Assembly: GCA_003416985.1 (NCBI GenBank)
Contig: QVIN01000006.1
Location: 248,001-312,000 of the forward strand
Direction: 5' to 3'
Source: Duganella sp. BJB480
Lineage (GTDB): Bacteria; Pseudomonadota; Gammaproteobacteria; Burkholderiales; Burkholderiaceae_D
Length of the DNA stretch: 64,000 nt
Part shown: positions 43,676 to 51,945 of the stretch, piece by piece
Position numbering within the stretch: the first letter of the stretch is position 1
Layout: each line of letters opens with the position of its first letter
Made by a program: the position numbers and the translations under genes
Notes under the pieces: model-generated
The model's database searches: none
Told to the model about the DNA's origin: nothing
What the model saw: only the letters and a program-made list of their open reading frames with translations

Positions 43676-44665
43676 TCAGGCGGCCTTCAACAACGCTTGT
43701 GGCTTGTTCCATACCTGCTGGGCCACGCGCATCATGTTGCGGCCCATGACAAGCTCGGTCTCGCTGTCGGTCATGCCGGCCTTGCGCAGCGCGGCGGCCA
43801 GCTGGCGCCAGATTTCGGGCGGCGTGAAGGTCGGCGGGTGCCCGGCGCTGTAGCCGGCGGAGGCGGGCCACCAGTGACTTGGGTCGAAAGCGCCGGGCGG
43901 CGTGTCGTCCAGGCCGGGCTGCTGGAAGCAGATATCGAGGCCGATGCCGGCATGCGTCACGCCCACCAGATCGGCCACATAGGCGGCGTGGCGCGCGACG
44001 TCGTCGACGTCGGGATGCTCTTTACCGAGGAACCACGACAGGCCGGACACGCACACCACGCCACCGGTGGCGGCGCAGGCGCGGATCTGTTCATCGGTGA
44101 CGTTGCGGCCGTGCTGCACCAGCGTGTATGGATTGGCGTGGCTGAAGATCACCGGCTGCGACGATGCGGACATGATATCGAGGCTGCACAGGCGCCCCGT
44201 GTGCGAACAGTCCATCAGGATGCCGGCGTCGTTCACGGCGCCCACCATGCTGTAGCCGAGCGATGTCAGGCCGCGCGGCTGGTCGTGGCAGCCGTCGGCG
44301 ACGCTGTTGTTGCGGTTGTAGGCGAAGTGCATCTGGCGCACGCCCAGCTGGGCATACAGGGCCACCATCTCCGGCTGGTCGAGCAGCGGCATGGCGCCTT
44401 CCAGGTCGAAGCCGATGGCGATGCGGCCGTCGGCGGCGGCCTGGATGATGTCGTCCACGCTGGAGACGAGCACGTAGCGGTCGGGGTCGGAAGCGATGGT
44501 GGCGCGGTAGCCTGCGATCACGGACATCACCTGCGAGACCGGGTTCATGTCGCCGCCGACGTTGAGCGAGACATAATTGACGCCGGCGGCGTGCAGCCGT
44601 TGAACCGGCGTGAAGTCGGCCTGCGGGTGTTGCGGCAGGCAAGCGTGGGCGTCCCAGTTGATCAT
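43676..44665 (-). CDS. Peptidase M19-family dipeptidase
   Basis: The 329-residue enzyme resembles membrane/renal dipeptidases, which are zinc TIM-barrel hydrolases. The Glu ligand appears in GFDLEGAMPLL, and the His ligands in DCSHTG and FSHANP. The N-terminal H-x-D motif reads H7-A-C9, so the Asp ligand seems replaced by Cys. Substrates in the family include L,D- and D-amino-acid dipeptides. ATG 44665 was chosen; ATG 44725 and 44713 are also open but lack similarity. It is divergent from the small gene at 44740. Confidence 0.82.
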   Translation of the reverse strand: MINWDAHACLPQHPQADFTPVQRLHAAGVNYVSLNVGGDMNPVSQVMSVIAGYRATIASDPDRYVLVSSVDDIIQAAADGRIAIGFDLEGAMPLLDQPEMVALYAQLGVRQMHFAYNRNNSVADGCHDQPRGLTSLGYSMVGAVNDAGILMDCSHTGRLCSLDIMSASSQPVIFSHANPYTLVQHGRNVTDEQIRACAATGGVVCVSGLSWFLGKEHPDVDDVARHAAYVADLVGVTHAGIGLDICFQQPGLDDTPPGAFDPSHWWPASAGYSAGHPPTFTPPEIWRQLAAALRKAGMTDSETELVMGRNMMRVAQQVWNKPQALLKAA

Positions 44666-44739
44666 AATTTTTTTCTTAAAAAGATTAGCTATTTTTGCAT
44701 GATAATGGCGCATATGGCTAATCACGGGATGAAATTCTT

Positions 44740-45114
44740 ATGCGCGGATATGTTTTGCTGATATCGTTGTTGGCCGTGCCCGGCGCCTGGGCCGCCGATG
44801 GGAAGAAGGATGCCTATCTCGACGCGGCGGCCGCGCCGGTGGATGCTAAGGCGATGGAGGCGCGCGTCGATCCCGCGATGCGCAAGGCGATCGCCGAGGC
44901 CCTGGCGGCCGAGGTTCCGGCGCAGTCCCTGCCACGCGCGGCGCCGGTGTTCGGCTCCGCCAGCAGCGATATCATGACCGCCGCCTTCAACGAGGCGAAA
45001 GTGCCGGACTGCCTGCATTCGGAAGGACTGAAGCGGCAGTCGACATTTCTCCTGGGCGGCTATCTCGCGCTGCCGTTCATCCCGATCGCCAAGCTGCGGG
45101 GGAAATGCATCTAG
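44740..45114 (+). CDS. Small secreted protein of unknown function
   Basis: A 124-residue product with a signal peptide (MRGYVLLISLLAVPGAWA). The mature part is acidic to neutral with Ala-rich helices (AMRKAIAEALAAEVPAQSLP) and two cysteines (DCLHSEG and a final KCI) that could form a disulphide. The C-terminal LLGGYLALPFIPIAKLRGKC is hydrophobic. No family recognised. The next gene, a helicase, starts 40 bases downstream, so co-transcription is possible. Confidence 0.65.
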   Translation: MRGYVLLISLLAVPGAWAADGKKDAYLDAAAAPVDAKAMEARVDPAMRKAIAEALAAEVPAQSLPRAAPVFGSASSDIMTAAFNEAKVPDCLHSEGLKRQSTFLLGGYLALPFIPIAKLRGKCI

Positions 45115-45154
45115 CATGTATACTGTCCGCTAAATTCACACTATTAAGGCCGAC

Positions 45155-46408
45155 ATGTCTTTTTCTTCGCTGGGCCTTGCTCCCTCACTGATTAACGCCG
45201 TTACCGAAATCGGTTACCAGGAGCCGACCGCCATCCAGAGCGCCGCCATTCCCGCCATCCTGCGCGGCGAGGACGTGCTGGGCGCGGCGCAGACCGGGTC
45301 CGGCAAAACCGCCGCCTTCGCGCTGCCGCTGCTGCAATCGCTGCTGGACAACCGCAACGGCCCGCGCCAGCTGCACGGCCTGATCCTGGTGCCGACGCGC
45401 GAGCTGGCCGCGCAGGTGGGCGAGTCGATCCGCAAGCTGGTGGCGCATTTGCCGATGCAGGTCAAGGTAGCCATCGTGTTCGGCGGCGTGTCGATCAATC
45501 CGCAGATGATGGCGCTGCGTGGCGGCGCCGATATCGTCGTCGCCACGCCGGGCCGGCTGCTGGACCTGATCGACCACAATGCGCTGAAGATCTCGCGCAC
45601 GGCGATGCTGGTGCTGGACGAGGCGGACCGCCTGCTGGACCTGGGCTTCAGCGAAGAATTGAACCGCATCCTGGAACTGCTGCCGAAGCAGCGCCAGAAC
45701 CTGTTCTTCTCGGCGACCTTCCCGCCGGCGGTGCAGGCGCTGGCCGACGGCATGCTGCATCAGCCCACGCGCATCGAGGTGCTGTCCGAACCCTTGAGCA
45801 AACCCGATATCGCCCAGCGCGCGATCATGGTCGACGTGCCGCGCCGGACCATGCTGCTCAAGCACCTGATCCAGGAGCACAAGTGGAGCAGGGTGCTGGT
45901 GTTCGTCGCGACCAAGTACGCGGCCGAACACGTGGCCGATAAGCTGAATCGCAATGGCATCCGTGCCGGGGCCTTCCATGGTGAGTTCAGCCAGGGCGCG
46001 CGCACCGAGGTGCTGGGCGACTTCAAGGCCAGCCGCCTGCAGGTGCTGGTGGCGACCGATGTGGCGGCGCGCGGCATCGACATCGCCCGCCTGCCGGCAG
46101 TGGTCAATTACGACCTGCCTCGCTCGGCGGTGGATTACACGCACCGCATCGGCCGCACCGGCCGCGCCGGCGAGAGCGGCATGGCGATCAGCTTCGTCAG
46201 CGCCGAGACGGAACAGCATTTCCGCCTGATCGAAAAGCGCCAGGACATCCTGCTGCCGCGCGAGCAGATCGCCGGCTTCGAGCCGGTGGAGACGCTGCCG
46301 CCGGTTCCCGCCAATTCGGTCACGGACACCGTCAACGGCGGCATCAAGGGCAAGCGCAAGAGCAAGAAGGACAAGCTGCGCGAAGCCGCAGCGGCGGCCG
46401 GGGAGTGA
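45155..46408 (+). CDS. DEAD-box RNA helicase, RhlE-like
   Basis: The 417-residue helicase has all SF2 motifs in order: the Q motif (GYQEPTAIQSAAIP), Walker A AQTGSGKT, PTRELAAQV, GGVSINPQ, TPGRLLDL, DEAD in VLDEADRLLDLGF, SAT in FFSATFPP, and the C-terminal HRIGRTGRAG. A short basic tail (GKRKSKKDKLRE) favours RNA binding. The RhlE branch unwinds RNA in ribosome assembly and mRNA turnover. Length and motifs fit rhlE-like betaproteobacterial proteins. Confidence 0.92.
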   Translation: MSFSSLGLAPSLINAVTEIGYQEPTAIQSAAIPAILRGEDVLGAAQTGSGKTAAFALPLLQSLLDNRNGPRQLHGLILVPTRELAAQVGESIRKLVAHLPMQVKVAIVFGGVSINPQMMALRGGADIVVATPGRLLDLIDHNALKISRTAMLVLDEADRLLDLGFSEELNRILELLPKQRQNLFFSATFPPAVQALADGMLHQPTRIEVLSEPLSKPDIAQRAIMVDVPRRTMLLKHLIQEHKWSRVLVFVATKYAAEHVADKLNRNGIRAGAFHGEFSQGARTEVLGDFKASRLQVLVATDVAARGIDIARLPAVVNYDLPRSAVDYTHRIGRTGRAGESGMAISFVSAETEQHFRLIEKRQDILLPREQIAGFEPVETLPPVPANSVTDTVNGGIKGKRKSKKDKLREAAAAAGE

Positions 46409-46420
46409 GCCCTCGCGCCG

Positions 46421-47410
46421 TCAGTCCGGCGCGGCGGAGCGGTACAACTTGCGGTACTCCGACGGCGACGTGCGCAACGACGCCCGGAAATGCTGGCGCA
46501 AAGACAGCGCAGAACCGAATCCCGCCTGCTGCGCCACCATCTCGACCGATACTTCGCTGCTCTCCAGCAGATGCCGGGCGTGCGCCAGCCGCTGGTTGAG
46601 CAGCCATTGCTTGACCGAGGTGCCGGTGGCTTGGCGGAAGTGGCGGGTGAAGTTCCGGCGGCTCATCAGCGCGCGTTCGGCCAGCACGTCGATGCTGTGG
46701 TTCTGCGTCAGGTCCCCGCCCACCCATGCCAGCACCTGCGCGAAGCGGTCGTCGCTGCCGGTGACGGGCAGCGGACGTTCGATGAACTGGGCCTGTCCGC
46801 CTTGCCGGTGCGGCGCCACCACCAACTGCCGCGCCACGCGGTTGGCGATCTCCGCGCCGCATAACTGGCGCAGCAGGTGCAGGCAGCAATCCAGCCCCGC
46901 CGCCACGCCGGCCGACGTCACAACCTTCCCTTCATCGACATACAGGACTTCGCGGTCGACCCTTACCTTGGGATAGCGCTCGGACATCGTGTCCGCGCAG
47001 GCCCAGTGGGTGGTGGCGGTACGGCCGTCCAGCAGGCCCGCTTCGGCCAGCGGGAAGGAACCTACGCACAGGCCCACCACCTGCGCGCCGCGCTGGTGGG
47101 CGCGGCGCAGGGCTTGCAGCAGGCTGGCTGGTGCCGGGCGGCAGTCCGAATGCCAGGACGGCAGGATGACGATGTCGGCGCGGGCCAGTGTGGCCAGGCC
47201 GTGGGTGGCTGTGATGTCGAAGCCGGCGGTGGTGCCCAGCGGCGTGCCGGGATCCTCTGCGCAGACCTTGACGTCGAAGGTGGCGCTGTCGCAGTCGGCG
47301 CGCTGGGCGCCGAACACCTGGCAGGGCACCGACAGGTGAAAAGGGTTGATGCCGTCGAAGGCGATGACGGCGATGCGGAATTTCCGGCTGGGCGGGGTGC
47401 GCGTTGACAT
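46421..47410 (-). CDS. GlxA-family AraC-type transcriptional regulator with DJ-1/PfpI domain
   Basis: The 329-residue protein combines an N-terminal DJ-1/PfpI-like amidase domain (FRIAVIAFDGINPFHLSVPCQVF, VVGLCVGSFPLAEAGLLDGR with a Cys in the elbow) with a C-terminal AraC HTH (LAERALMSRRNFTRHFRQATG, VAQQAGFGSALSLRQHFR). Such regulators respond to small metabolites. It is divergent from an isochorismatase-like hydrolase gene, the probable target. ATG 47410 was chosen; ATG 47428 is an alternative. Confidence 0.88.
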   Translation of the reverse strand: MSTRTPPSRKFRIAVIAFDGINPFHLSVPCQVFGAQRADCDSATFDVKVCAEDPGTPLGTTAGFDITATHGLATLARADIVILPSWHSDCRPAPASLLQALRRAHQRGAQVVGLCVGSFPLAEAGLLDGRTATTHWACADTMSERYPKVRVDREVLYVDEGKVVTSAGVAAGLDCCLHLLRQLCGAEIANRVARQLVVAPHRQGGQAQFIERPLPVTGSDDRFAQVLAWVGGDLTQNHSIDVLAERALMSRRNFTRHFRQATGTSVKQWLLNQRLAHARHLLESSEVSVEMVAQQAGFGSALSLRQHFRASLRTSPSEYRKLYRSAAPD

Positions 47411-47517
47411 GGCCTGATTATATCGCATGGTGGCCTTCGGGCCACTTTTGGACAACGGCGCGGTGGCGCAGAATGTCACTCACCGGGCGCTTCCGCCTTA
47501 TCCCACAGGAGAACAAA

Positions 47518-48135
47518 ATGACCGCAACCCCACGCCGTGCCTTGATCGTCATCGATGTACAAAACGAATACTTCACCGGCAAGATGAAGATCGAATATCC
47601 GCCGGTCGAGACCTCACTGCCGAATATCGGCCGCGCCATGGACGCCGCGCGCGAAGCGGGCATCCCCGTGGTGGTGGTGCAGCACGACGCGCCGGAAACC
47701 TCCCCGATCTTCGGCCTGGGTTCGGAGGGCTGGAAGGTGCATCCCTCGGTGGCGCAGCGCGCGCACGACCATTTCATCAACAAGAAAATGGCTAGTGTGT
47801 TTGCCGGGACGGACCTGGCGGAGTGGCTGAAGGCGAACGCCATCGACACGCTGGCCATCGTCGGCTACATGACGCACAACTGCAACGCCTCCACCATCTA
47901 CGAGGCGATGCATCGAGGCTTGCAGGTTGAGGTGCTGGACGATGCCACCGGCGCGCTGCCTTATGAGAATGCCGCCGGCAAGGCTAGCGCGGAAGAGATC
48001 CATCGCGTGTTCAACACGGTGTTCCATTCCAATTTCGGCGCGGTGGTGAGCACCGAGGCATGGCAGGCCGCCGTGCGCGACGGCCGCAAGCTGGAACGCG
48101 ACAATATCTACCTGTCGAACCAGCGCACGCGCTAA
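47518..48135 (+). CDS. Isochorismatase-family cysteine hydrolase
   Basis: The 205-residue enzyme keeps all catalytic features of the cysteine hydrolase family: Asp in ALIVIDVQNEYF, Lys in FINKKMASVF, and the nucleophile Cys in GYMTHNCNASTIYEAMHRG. Members include nicotinamidases, isochorismatases and N-carbamoyl-sarcosine hydrolases. The substrate is not deducible. The ribosome-binding site AGGAG precedes the ATG. It is divergent from the GlxA-type regulator, likely its controller. Unlike the isochorismatase-like protein at 42425, the Cys is intact. Confidence 0.88.
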   Translation: MTATPRRALIVIDVQNEYFTGKMKIEYPPVETSLPNIGRAMDAAREAGIPVVVVQHDAPETSPIFGLGSEGWKVHPSVAQRAHDHFINKKMASVFAGTDLAEWLKANAIDTLAIVGYMTHNCNASTIYEAMHRGLQVEVLDDATGALPYENAAGKASAEEIHRVFNTVFHSNFGAVVSTEAWQAAVRDGRKLERDNIYLSNQRTR

Positions 48136-48482
48136 CCGCCGGTGCGCTTGGGCTGGTGGCCCTGTTTTTTCAGGGCTTCCATCACCAGGTCGCAGTGGTC
48201 GCCCTGGATTTCGATGACGCCGTCCTTGACGGTGCCGCCGGAACCGCAGGCGCTGCGCAGCTGCTTGCCCAGCAGGGTCAAGGCGATGGCGTCCAGCGCG
48301 AGGCCCTTGACCAGCGTGACGGTCTTGCCGCCGCGTCCCTTCGATTCGCGCGATACGCGCACGACGCCGTCGCCGGCGGGTTTGGATTTGGCGGCGGCCT
48401 TGCAGCTGCAATCGGCGACAGGCTTCCCGCAGTCGGGGCAGATGCGGCCGGTTTCGGTGGAGTAGACGAGACGGGTGTTCAT
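48132..48482 (-). CDS. yciH: SUI1/eIF1-like translation factor YciH
   Basis: The 116-residue protein has an N-terminal zinc-ribbon-like segment (CPDCGKPVADCSC) and the SUI1 domain with RVSRESKGRGGKTVTLVKGL, GKQLRSACGSGGTVKDG and IEIQGDHCDLV. YciH-type proteins bind the small ribosomal subunit and influence initiation fidelity. The ATG overlaps the lipoprotein stop (ATGA), so it is the last gene of the MCE transporter operon. It converges on the hydrolase gene with a four-base overlap. Confidence 0.92.
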   Translation of the reverse strand: MNTRLVYSTETGRICPDCGKPVADCSCKAAAKSKPAGDGVVRVSRESKGRGGKTVTLVKGLALDAIALTLLGKQLRSACGSGGTVKDGVIEIQGDHCDLVMEALKKQGHQPKRTGG

Positions 48483-49150
48483 ATTGGTTTTTCGGTGATC
48501 AGGTTGATGCGGCGCTGGATGCGCTGGGCTTCGGCGGTGTCGCCCGCTTGCGTGGCACGCATCGCCTGCACGCCCAGCCATGCCAGCAGCGGCCGGCGCC
48601 AGCCTTGGGCGGAGGCGGTGTCCACGGCGCCGCTGAGGATTTGCGGCGTGGCTTTGCCTGCGCGCAGAAGCACGCCGCTGGCCACCAGCTTGGAAAGTGG
48701 ATCGGCGATGGCTTGCACCGCGCCGGCCGCCGCCGCATCGCTGGACGCGGAGGCCACCGGCTGGTGCTGCGCGGGCAGCCGCGGGGCGTCGGCGGCGGTG
48801 GCGCGGCCGGACAGGTAGGCGGCGTAGGCGCGGTCGGCGGGGCTGGCGTCTTGCGATAGTTTGTCGTAGTCGGCGCAGTCCTCGAACACCAGCGAGGCGA
48901 CCCGCGCGGCGCAGCGTATCAATTCGGCGCGTATCGTCAAATCGACCTTGCCGGTGCTGGCCAGCGCCTCGCGGGCGCGCTTGTACTCGGCCGCTTCCAC
49001 GCGCGCGTTGCCGGACATGTAGGCGGCGGTCGAGCGTTCGATGGAGCTCTGCGCGTTCATTTGCCAATCCGGCACCGGAGGATTGTTGCCGCAGGCGGCC
49101 AGCAGCACGGTGGCGAGCAGCGTCGCGATCAGTGGGGCGGTGGTCTTCAT
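48479..49150 (-). CDS. Lipoprotein associated with an MCE/Mla-type transport operon
   Basis: The 223-residue product has a lipoprotein signal with lipobox LLAACG. It continues with helical, TPR-like segments (AAEYKRAREALAST, IRAELIRCAARVA, QRIQRRINLI) and an Ala-rich middle. No family recognised, and it does not look like the DUF330 auxiliary lipoprotein of PqiABC. Overlapping ATGA junctions link it to the MCE gene upstream and yciH downstream. It may be an outer-membrane partner of the MCE complex; this is inferred from position. Confidence 0.75.
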   Translation of the reverse strand: MKTTAPLIATLLATVLLAACGNNPPVPDWQMNAQSSIERSTAAYMSGNARVEAAEYKRAREALASTGKVDLTIRAELIRCAARVASLVFEDCADYDKLSQDASPADRAYAAYLSGRATAADAPRLPAQHQPVASASSDAAAAGAVQAIADPLSKLVASGVLLRAGKATPQILSGAVDTASAQGWRRPLLAWLGVQAMRATQAGDTAEAQRIQRRINLITEKPI

Positions 49151-50115
49151 GGCAGTTTGATCTCCGTGTCGCGCTTGAACGGCCATTTGCGGTTGATCTC
49201 ATTGACCAGCTGTTCGACGCGGCGCAAGCTGCTTTCCACCTCGCCGCGCAGCGTGCCCAGATCGGCCGTGGCCTCCTTGGCGTTGGCTCCGACGGCCTGC
49301 GCCTCGACCAGCACCGCGTCCATTTTCTTCAAACTGTTGCGGGCGTCGGCCAGCAGGCCGTTGAGCTGCACGATGGTCGCCTGCGCGTCCGTCATCACGC
49401 CTTGCTTGCCGAAGACCTGCGTGTCGGCGTGGCCGATCAGGCTGTCGGCCTTGGTGGCCAGCGCGTTCACGGTGATCAGCAGTTTGTTGGCGCGTTCCGC
49501 CAGCTGCTGGGCGTTCTTGTCGTCGCCGGCGATCAGGCCCATGGCGCCGCCGGGGCCATTCAGCTTGCCGGTCACGCCCTGCACATTGGCCAGGCTCGCG
49601 GCCAGCGCGGAATTCTCCGCCGTCAGCGCGTTCAGGTTTTCCAGCAGATCCTTGGCGGCGGCCAGCAGGCGTGGAATCTCGGCGCCGGCGTCGCCGACCA
49701 GCAGCGTGCGCGTGGCGCCGTCCTCCAACGGTGGATCGGTTGGAATGCCGCTGAAGGCGCGCAGCTTGGCGCCGCCCACCAGGCCGCGCTCCAGCGTGAA
49801 GATGCTGGTGCTGCGCAGCCAGTGCGCGTCGCTGCGCGGCACGTCGACGATCACGCGTGCGTTGCCGTCCTTGCCCAGTTCTATGCGCCGCACACGGCCG
49901 ATCGGGAAGCCGGCGAAGGTGACGTCCATGCCGACGGTGACGCCCTCCGAGTTATCCGTCTGCAGCACCAGCGTCTGCGTCGCTTCGAAGGCGCCGCGCG
50001 CATACAGCAGGTAGAGCGCCGATCCGGCCACCAGCACCACCATCAGCACCAACAGCAGCAGCGCCTTGAATTCCGCGTTGCGCACCGGCGCCGCTTCGTT
50101 TGTTTGTTCGGTCAT
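49147..50115 (-). CDS. MCE/MlaD-family periplasmic lipid-binding protein
   Basis: The 322-residue protein has one N-terminal transmembrane helix (KALLLLVLMVVLVAGSALYLLY) and one MCE domain (about 45-125). That domain includes EGVTVGMDVTFAGFPIGRVRRI and LRAFSGIPTDPPLEDG. A long helical C-terminal region of about 190 residues follows. MCE proteins form hexameric rings or tubes that move phospholipids through the periplasm. It is coupled by a four-base overlap with the lipoprotein and lies 12 bases after the permease. Confidence 0.9.
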   Translation of the reverse strand: MTEQTNEAAPVRNAEFKALLLLVLMVVLVAGSALYLLYARGAFEATQTLVLQTDNSEGVTVGMDVTFAGFPIGRVRRIELGKDGNARVIVDVPRSDAHWLRSTSIFTLERGLVGGAKLRAFSGIPTDPPLEDGATRTLLVGDAGAEIPRLLAAAKDLLENLNALTAENSALAASLANVQGVTGKLNGPGGAMGLIAGDDKNAQQLAERANKLLITVNALATKADSLIGHADTQVFGKQGVMTDAQATIVQLNGLLADARNSLKKMDAVLVEAQAVGANAKEATADLGTLRGEVESSLRRVEQLVNEINRKWPFKRDTEIKLP

Positions 50116-50127
50116 TGTCTCTTCCGC

Positions 50128-50916
50128 TTAGTAGTAGTTGCCCATCAACGAGGCGATTTCGATCAACAGCATCACCGCGAACAGCCGCACCATGTCGTAC
50201 AGGCCGTGCGTGACCTTGGCGCGGTAGCTGGCGCCGAAGTAGTAGGAGGAGGCCATCGGTATCAGCCCGACGGCAAAGCTGAAGAAGACGATCTTCAGCA
50301 CCAGGATCAGCGCCACCGCCGGATTGAACACCTGGCCGACCACGCGCGTGTAGCCCGGCAGCGCCCACGGCGTGAAGCCGTACAGCGACAGGTAGGCGAG
50401 GATCAGCGTCGTCACGCAGCTGACGGCGGCCAGCATCCAGACCGCGAACACGCCGGACGCCACGCGCGGGAAGAATTCCTGGTGCAGCTCGGCGTCGCTG
50501 GTGTTGGCGGCGTTGCTGCGGCTTTGCGAGTATTCCAGCGCCTCGGGCAGCGTGGTGCGCAGGGCGACGAAGGCGGCGGCGGTCAGCGGGATCAGTTCCA
50601 GCACCAGCACGCGCACCACCATCTCCAGCGCGAAGCGCGACAGGCCGTAGCTCTGCGAGGTGACGACCACGATGCGGATCAGCACCAGGCTGACCAGCGC
50701 CGACAGCACGCCGTACCAGGCCAGGTTGGGCGCGGTGTCGCGCACGATGCGGCGTGCCAGCAGATTGAGGTTGGCGCCGCGATAGCTGGCGGGGGCGAAC
50801 GCCAGCGACAGCATCCGCGCGGCGAACTGCAGCAGCCGCCACCAGCTGTTCAGCCAGGCGACGGTTGCTTGCATCAGGCGCCGCAGCGCGGAGGGGATTG
50901 CTGCTTCTATGCTCAT
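50128..50916 (-). CDS. MlaE-family lipid-transport permease
   Basis: The 262-residue inner-membrane protein has five to six hydrophobic helices and the MlaE/YrbE pattern. This includes LIPLTAAAFVALRTT in the middle, where MlaE has its conserved PxLxAxxxAxRxGA-like segment, and FFSFAVGLIPMASSYYFG near the end. With an ATPase and the MCE protein it would form a lipid ABC transporter. The ATPase gene expected beside it (MlaF type) is absent: upstream lies a LysR gene instead. Confidence 0.85.
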   Translation of the reverse strand: MSIEAAIPSALRRLMQATVAWLNSWWRLLQFAARMLSLAFAPASYRGANLNLLARRIVRDTAPNLAWYGVLSALVSLVLIRIVVVTSQSYGLSRFALEMVVRVLVLELIPLTAAAFVALRTTLPEALEYSQSRSNAANTSDAELHQEFFPRVASGVFAVWMLAAVSCVTTLILAYLSLYGFTPWALPGYTRVVGQVFNPAVALILVLKIVFFSFAVGLIPMASSYYFGASYRAKVTHGLYDMVRLFAVMLLIEIASLMGNYY

Positions 50917-50968
50917 CTTGACAGTTTAGCACCGCGAGGGAGTGGGCGCGCGCCCGCCAGCGTGGTGC

Positions 50969-51835
50969 TTATTCCTCCGCGAAGGTGGCGATGATGGCGT
51001 CGGCGGCGGCGCGCACGCGGGCGCTGCGACTCAGGTCGCTGTGCATCACCAGCCAGATGTCGTAGTGGTCCACGCGCTCGGGCCAGACGCGGGTCAGCCG
51101 GGGATCGCCGTCGGCCATGTGGCAGGGCAGTTCGGCCACGCCCATGCCACGCCGCGCCGCGTCGAGCATGACCATGCCGCTATTGACCTCGAACGCCACG
51201 CGCGCGTTGGCGATCGATTCAAGACACAGCTTTTCCATGTGGCGCGGCGCCACCGTGCCCTGGTAGACGATGATGTCGTGGCCCTGCATGCCGTTGCCCT
51301 GCACCGGCACGCCGCGTTCGGCCAGGTAGGCCGGCGTCGCGTACAGGCCCATGCTGCGCCGGGTCAGGTGGCGCGAGATCAGGTCGGGACTGGTGGGCTT
51401 GAGCGAGCGCACGGCCAGGTCGGCCTCGCGCCGGGTCAGGTTGCTGATCTCGGTGCTGGTGCTCAGCACCACGCGGATCTCGGGATGCATGACGTGCAGC
51501 CGCTGCATGGCGCCGAGCACCGAGTGGCTGGCGATGGTGTCCGAGGTGGCCACGCGCACGATGCCGGACAGGCGGTTGTCGATGCCCTGCATCTCGCGCT
51601 GGAACTGCAGGGCCGCGTGCTCCATCAACTCGGCGGCGGTGACGGCCAGCTCGCCGGCGGGCGTAGCCAGGTAGCCGGACGGCGTGCGCAGGAACAGCCG
51701 CGCGCCCAGCGATTTTTCCAGCGCGTTGAGGCGCCGGCCGACGGTGGCCTGGTCGATATCGAGGGCGGCGGCGGCTGCGCGCAGCGTTCCTTTGCGGTAG
51801 ATGGCGAGGAAAATCCTGGCGTTGTCCCAATCCAT
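50969..51835 (-). CDS. LysR-family transcriptional regulator
   Basis: The 288-residue regulator has a standard LysR winged HTH at residues 1-60 (MDWDNARIFLAIYRKGTLRAAAAALDIDQATVGRRLNALEKSLGARLF, given here in fragments: NARIFLAIYRKG, AAALDIDQATVGRRLNALE) and an effector-binding domain. ATG 51835 has a better ribosome-binding site than ATG 51859. It diverges from an MFS transporter, and inverted repeats lie in the intergenic region, so it probably controls that exporter. Confidence 0.87.
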   Translation of the reverse strand: MDWDNARIFLAIYRKGTLRAAAAALDIDQATVGRRLNALEKSLGARLFLRTPSGYLATPAGELAVTAAELMEHAALQFQREMQGIDNRLSGIVRVATSDTIASHSVLGAMQRLHVMHPEIRVVLSTSTEISNLTRREADLAVRSLKPTSPDLISRHLTRRSMGLYATPAYLAERGVPVQGNGMQGHDIIVYQGTVAPRHMEKLCLESIANARVAFEVNSGMVMLDAARRGMGVAELPCHMADGDPRLTRVWPERVDHYDIWLVMHSDLSRSARVRAAADAIIATFAEE

Positions 51836-51852
51836 GCGGCTTGTCCGGTGGT

Positions 51853-51868
51853 GATGCATTTTTGCATC
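51853..51868. promoter_or_regulatory. Inverted repeat in the LysR/MFS intergenic region, copy 1
   Basis: GATGCA TTTT TGCATC is a perfect 6+6 inverted repeat next to the LysR start. It is a candidate LysR-binding site. Confidence 0.5.
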
Positions 51869-51894
51869 GGAGTGCCGATATTATGCGTATTTAC

Positions 51895-51905
51895 TGCATC
51901 ATGCA
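51895..51905. promoter_or_regulatory. Inverted repeat in the LysR/MFS intergenic region, copy 2
   Basis: TGCAT C ATGCA repeats the half-site TGCAT/ATGCA of copy 1, about 35 bases away and 40 bases before the MFS start. Repeated half-sites support a shared regulator. Confidence 0.5.
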
Positions 51906-51945
51906 AGAAGGCTAACATCGGCGGCATCTCACGGAAGGAAGCATC

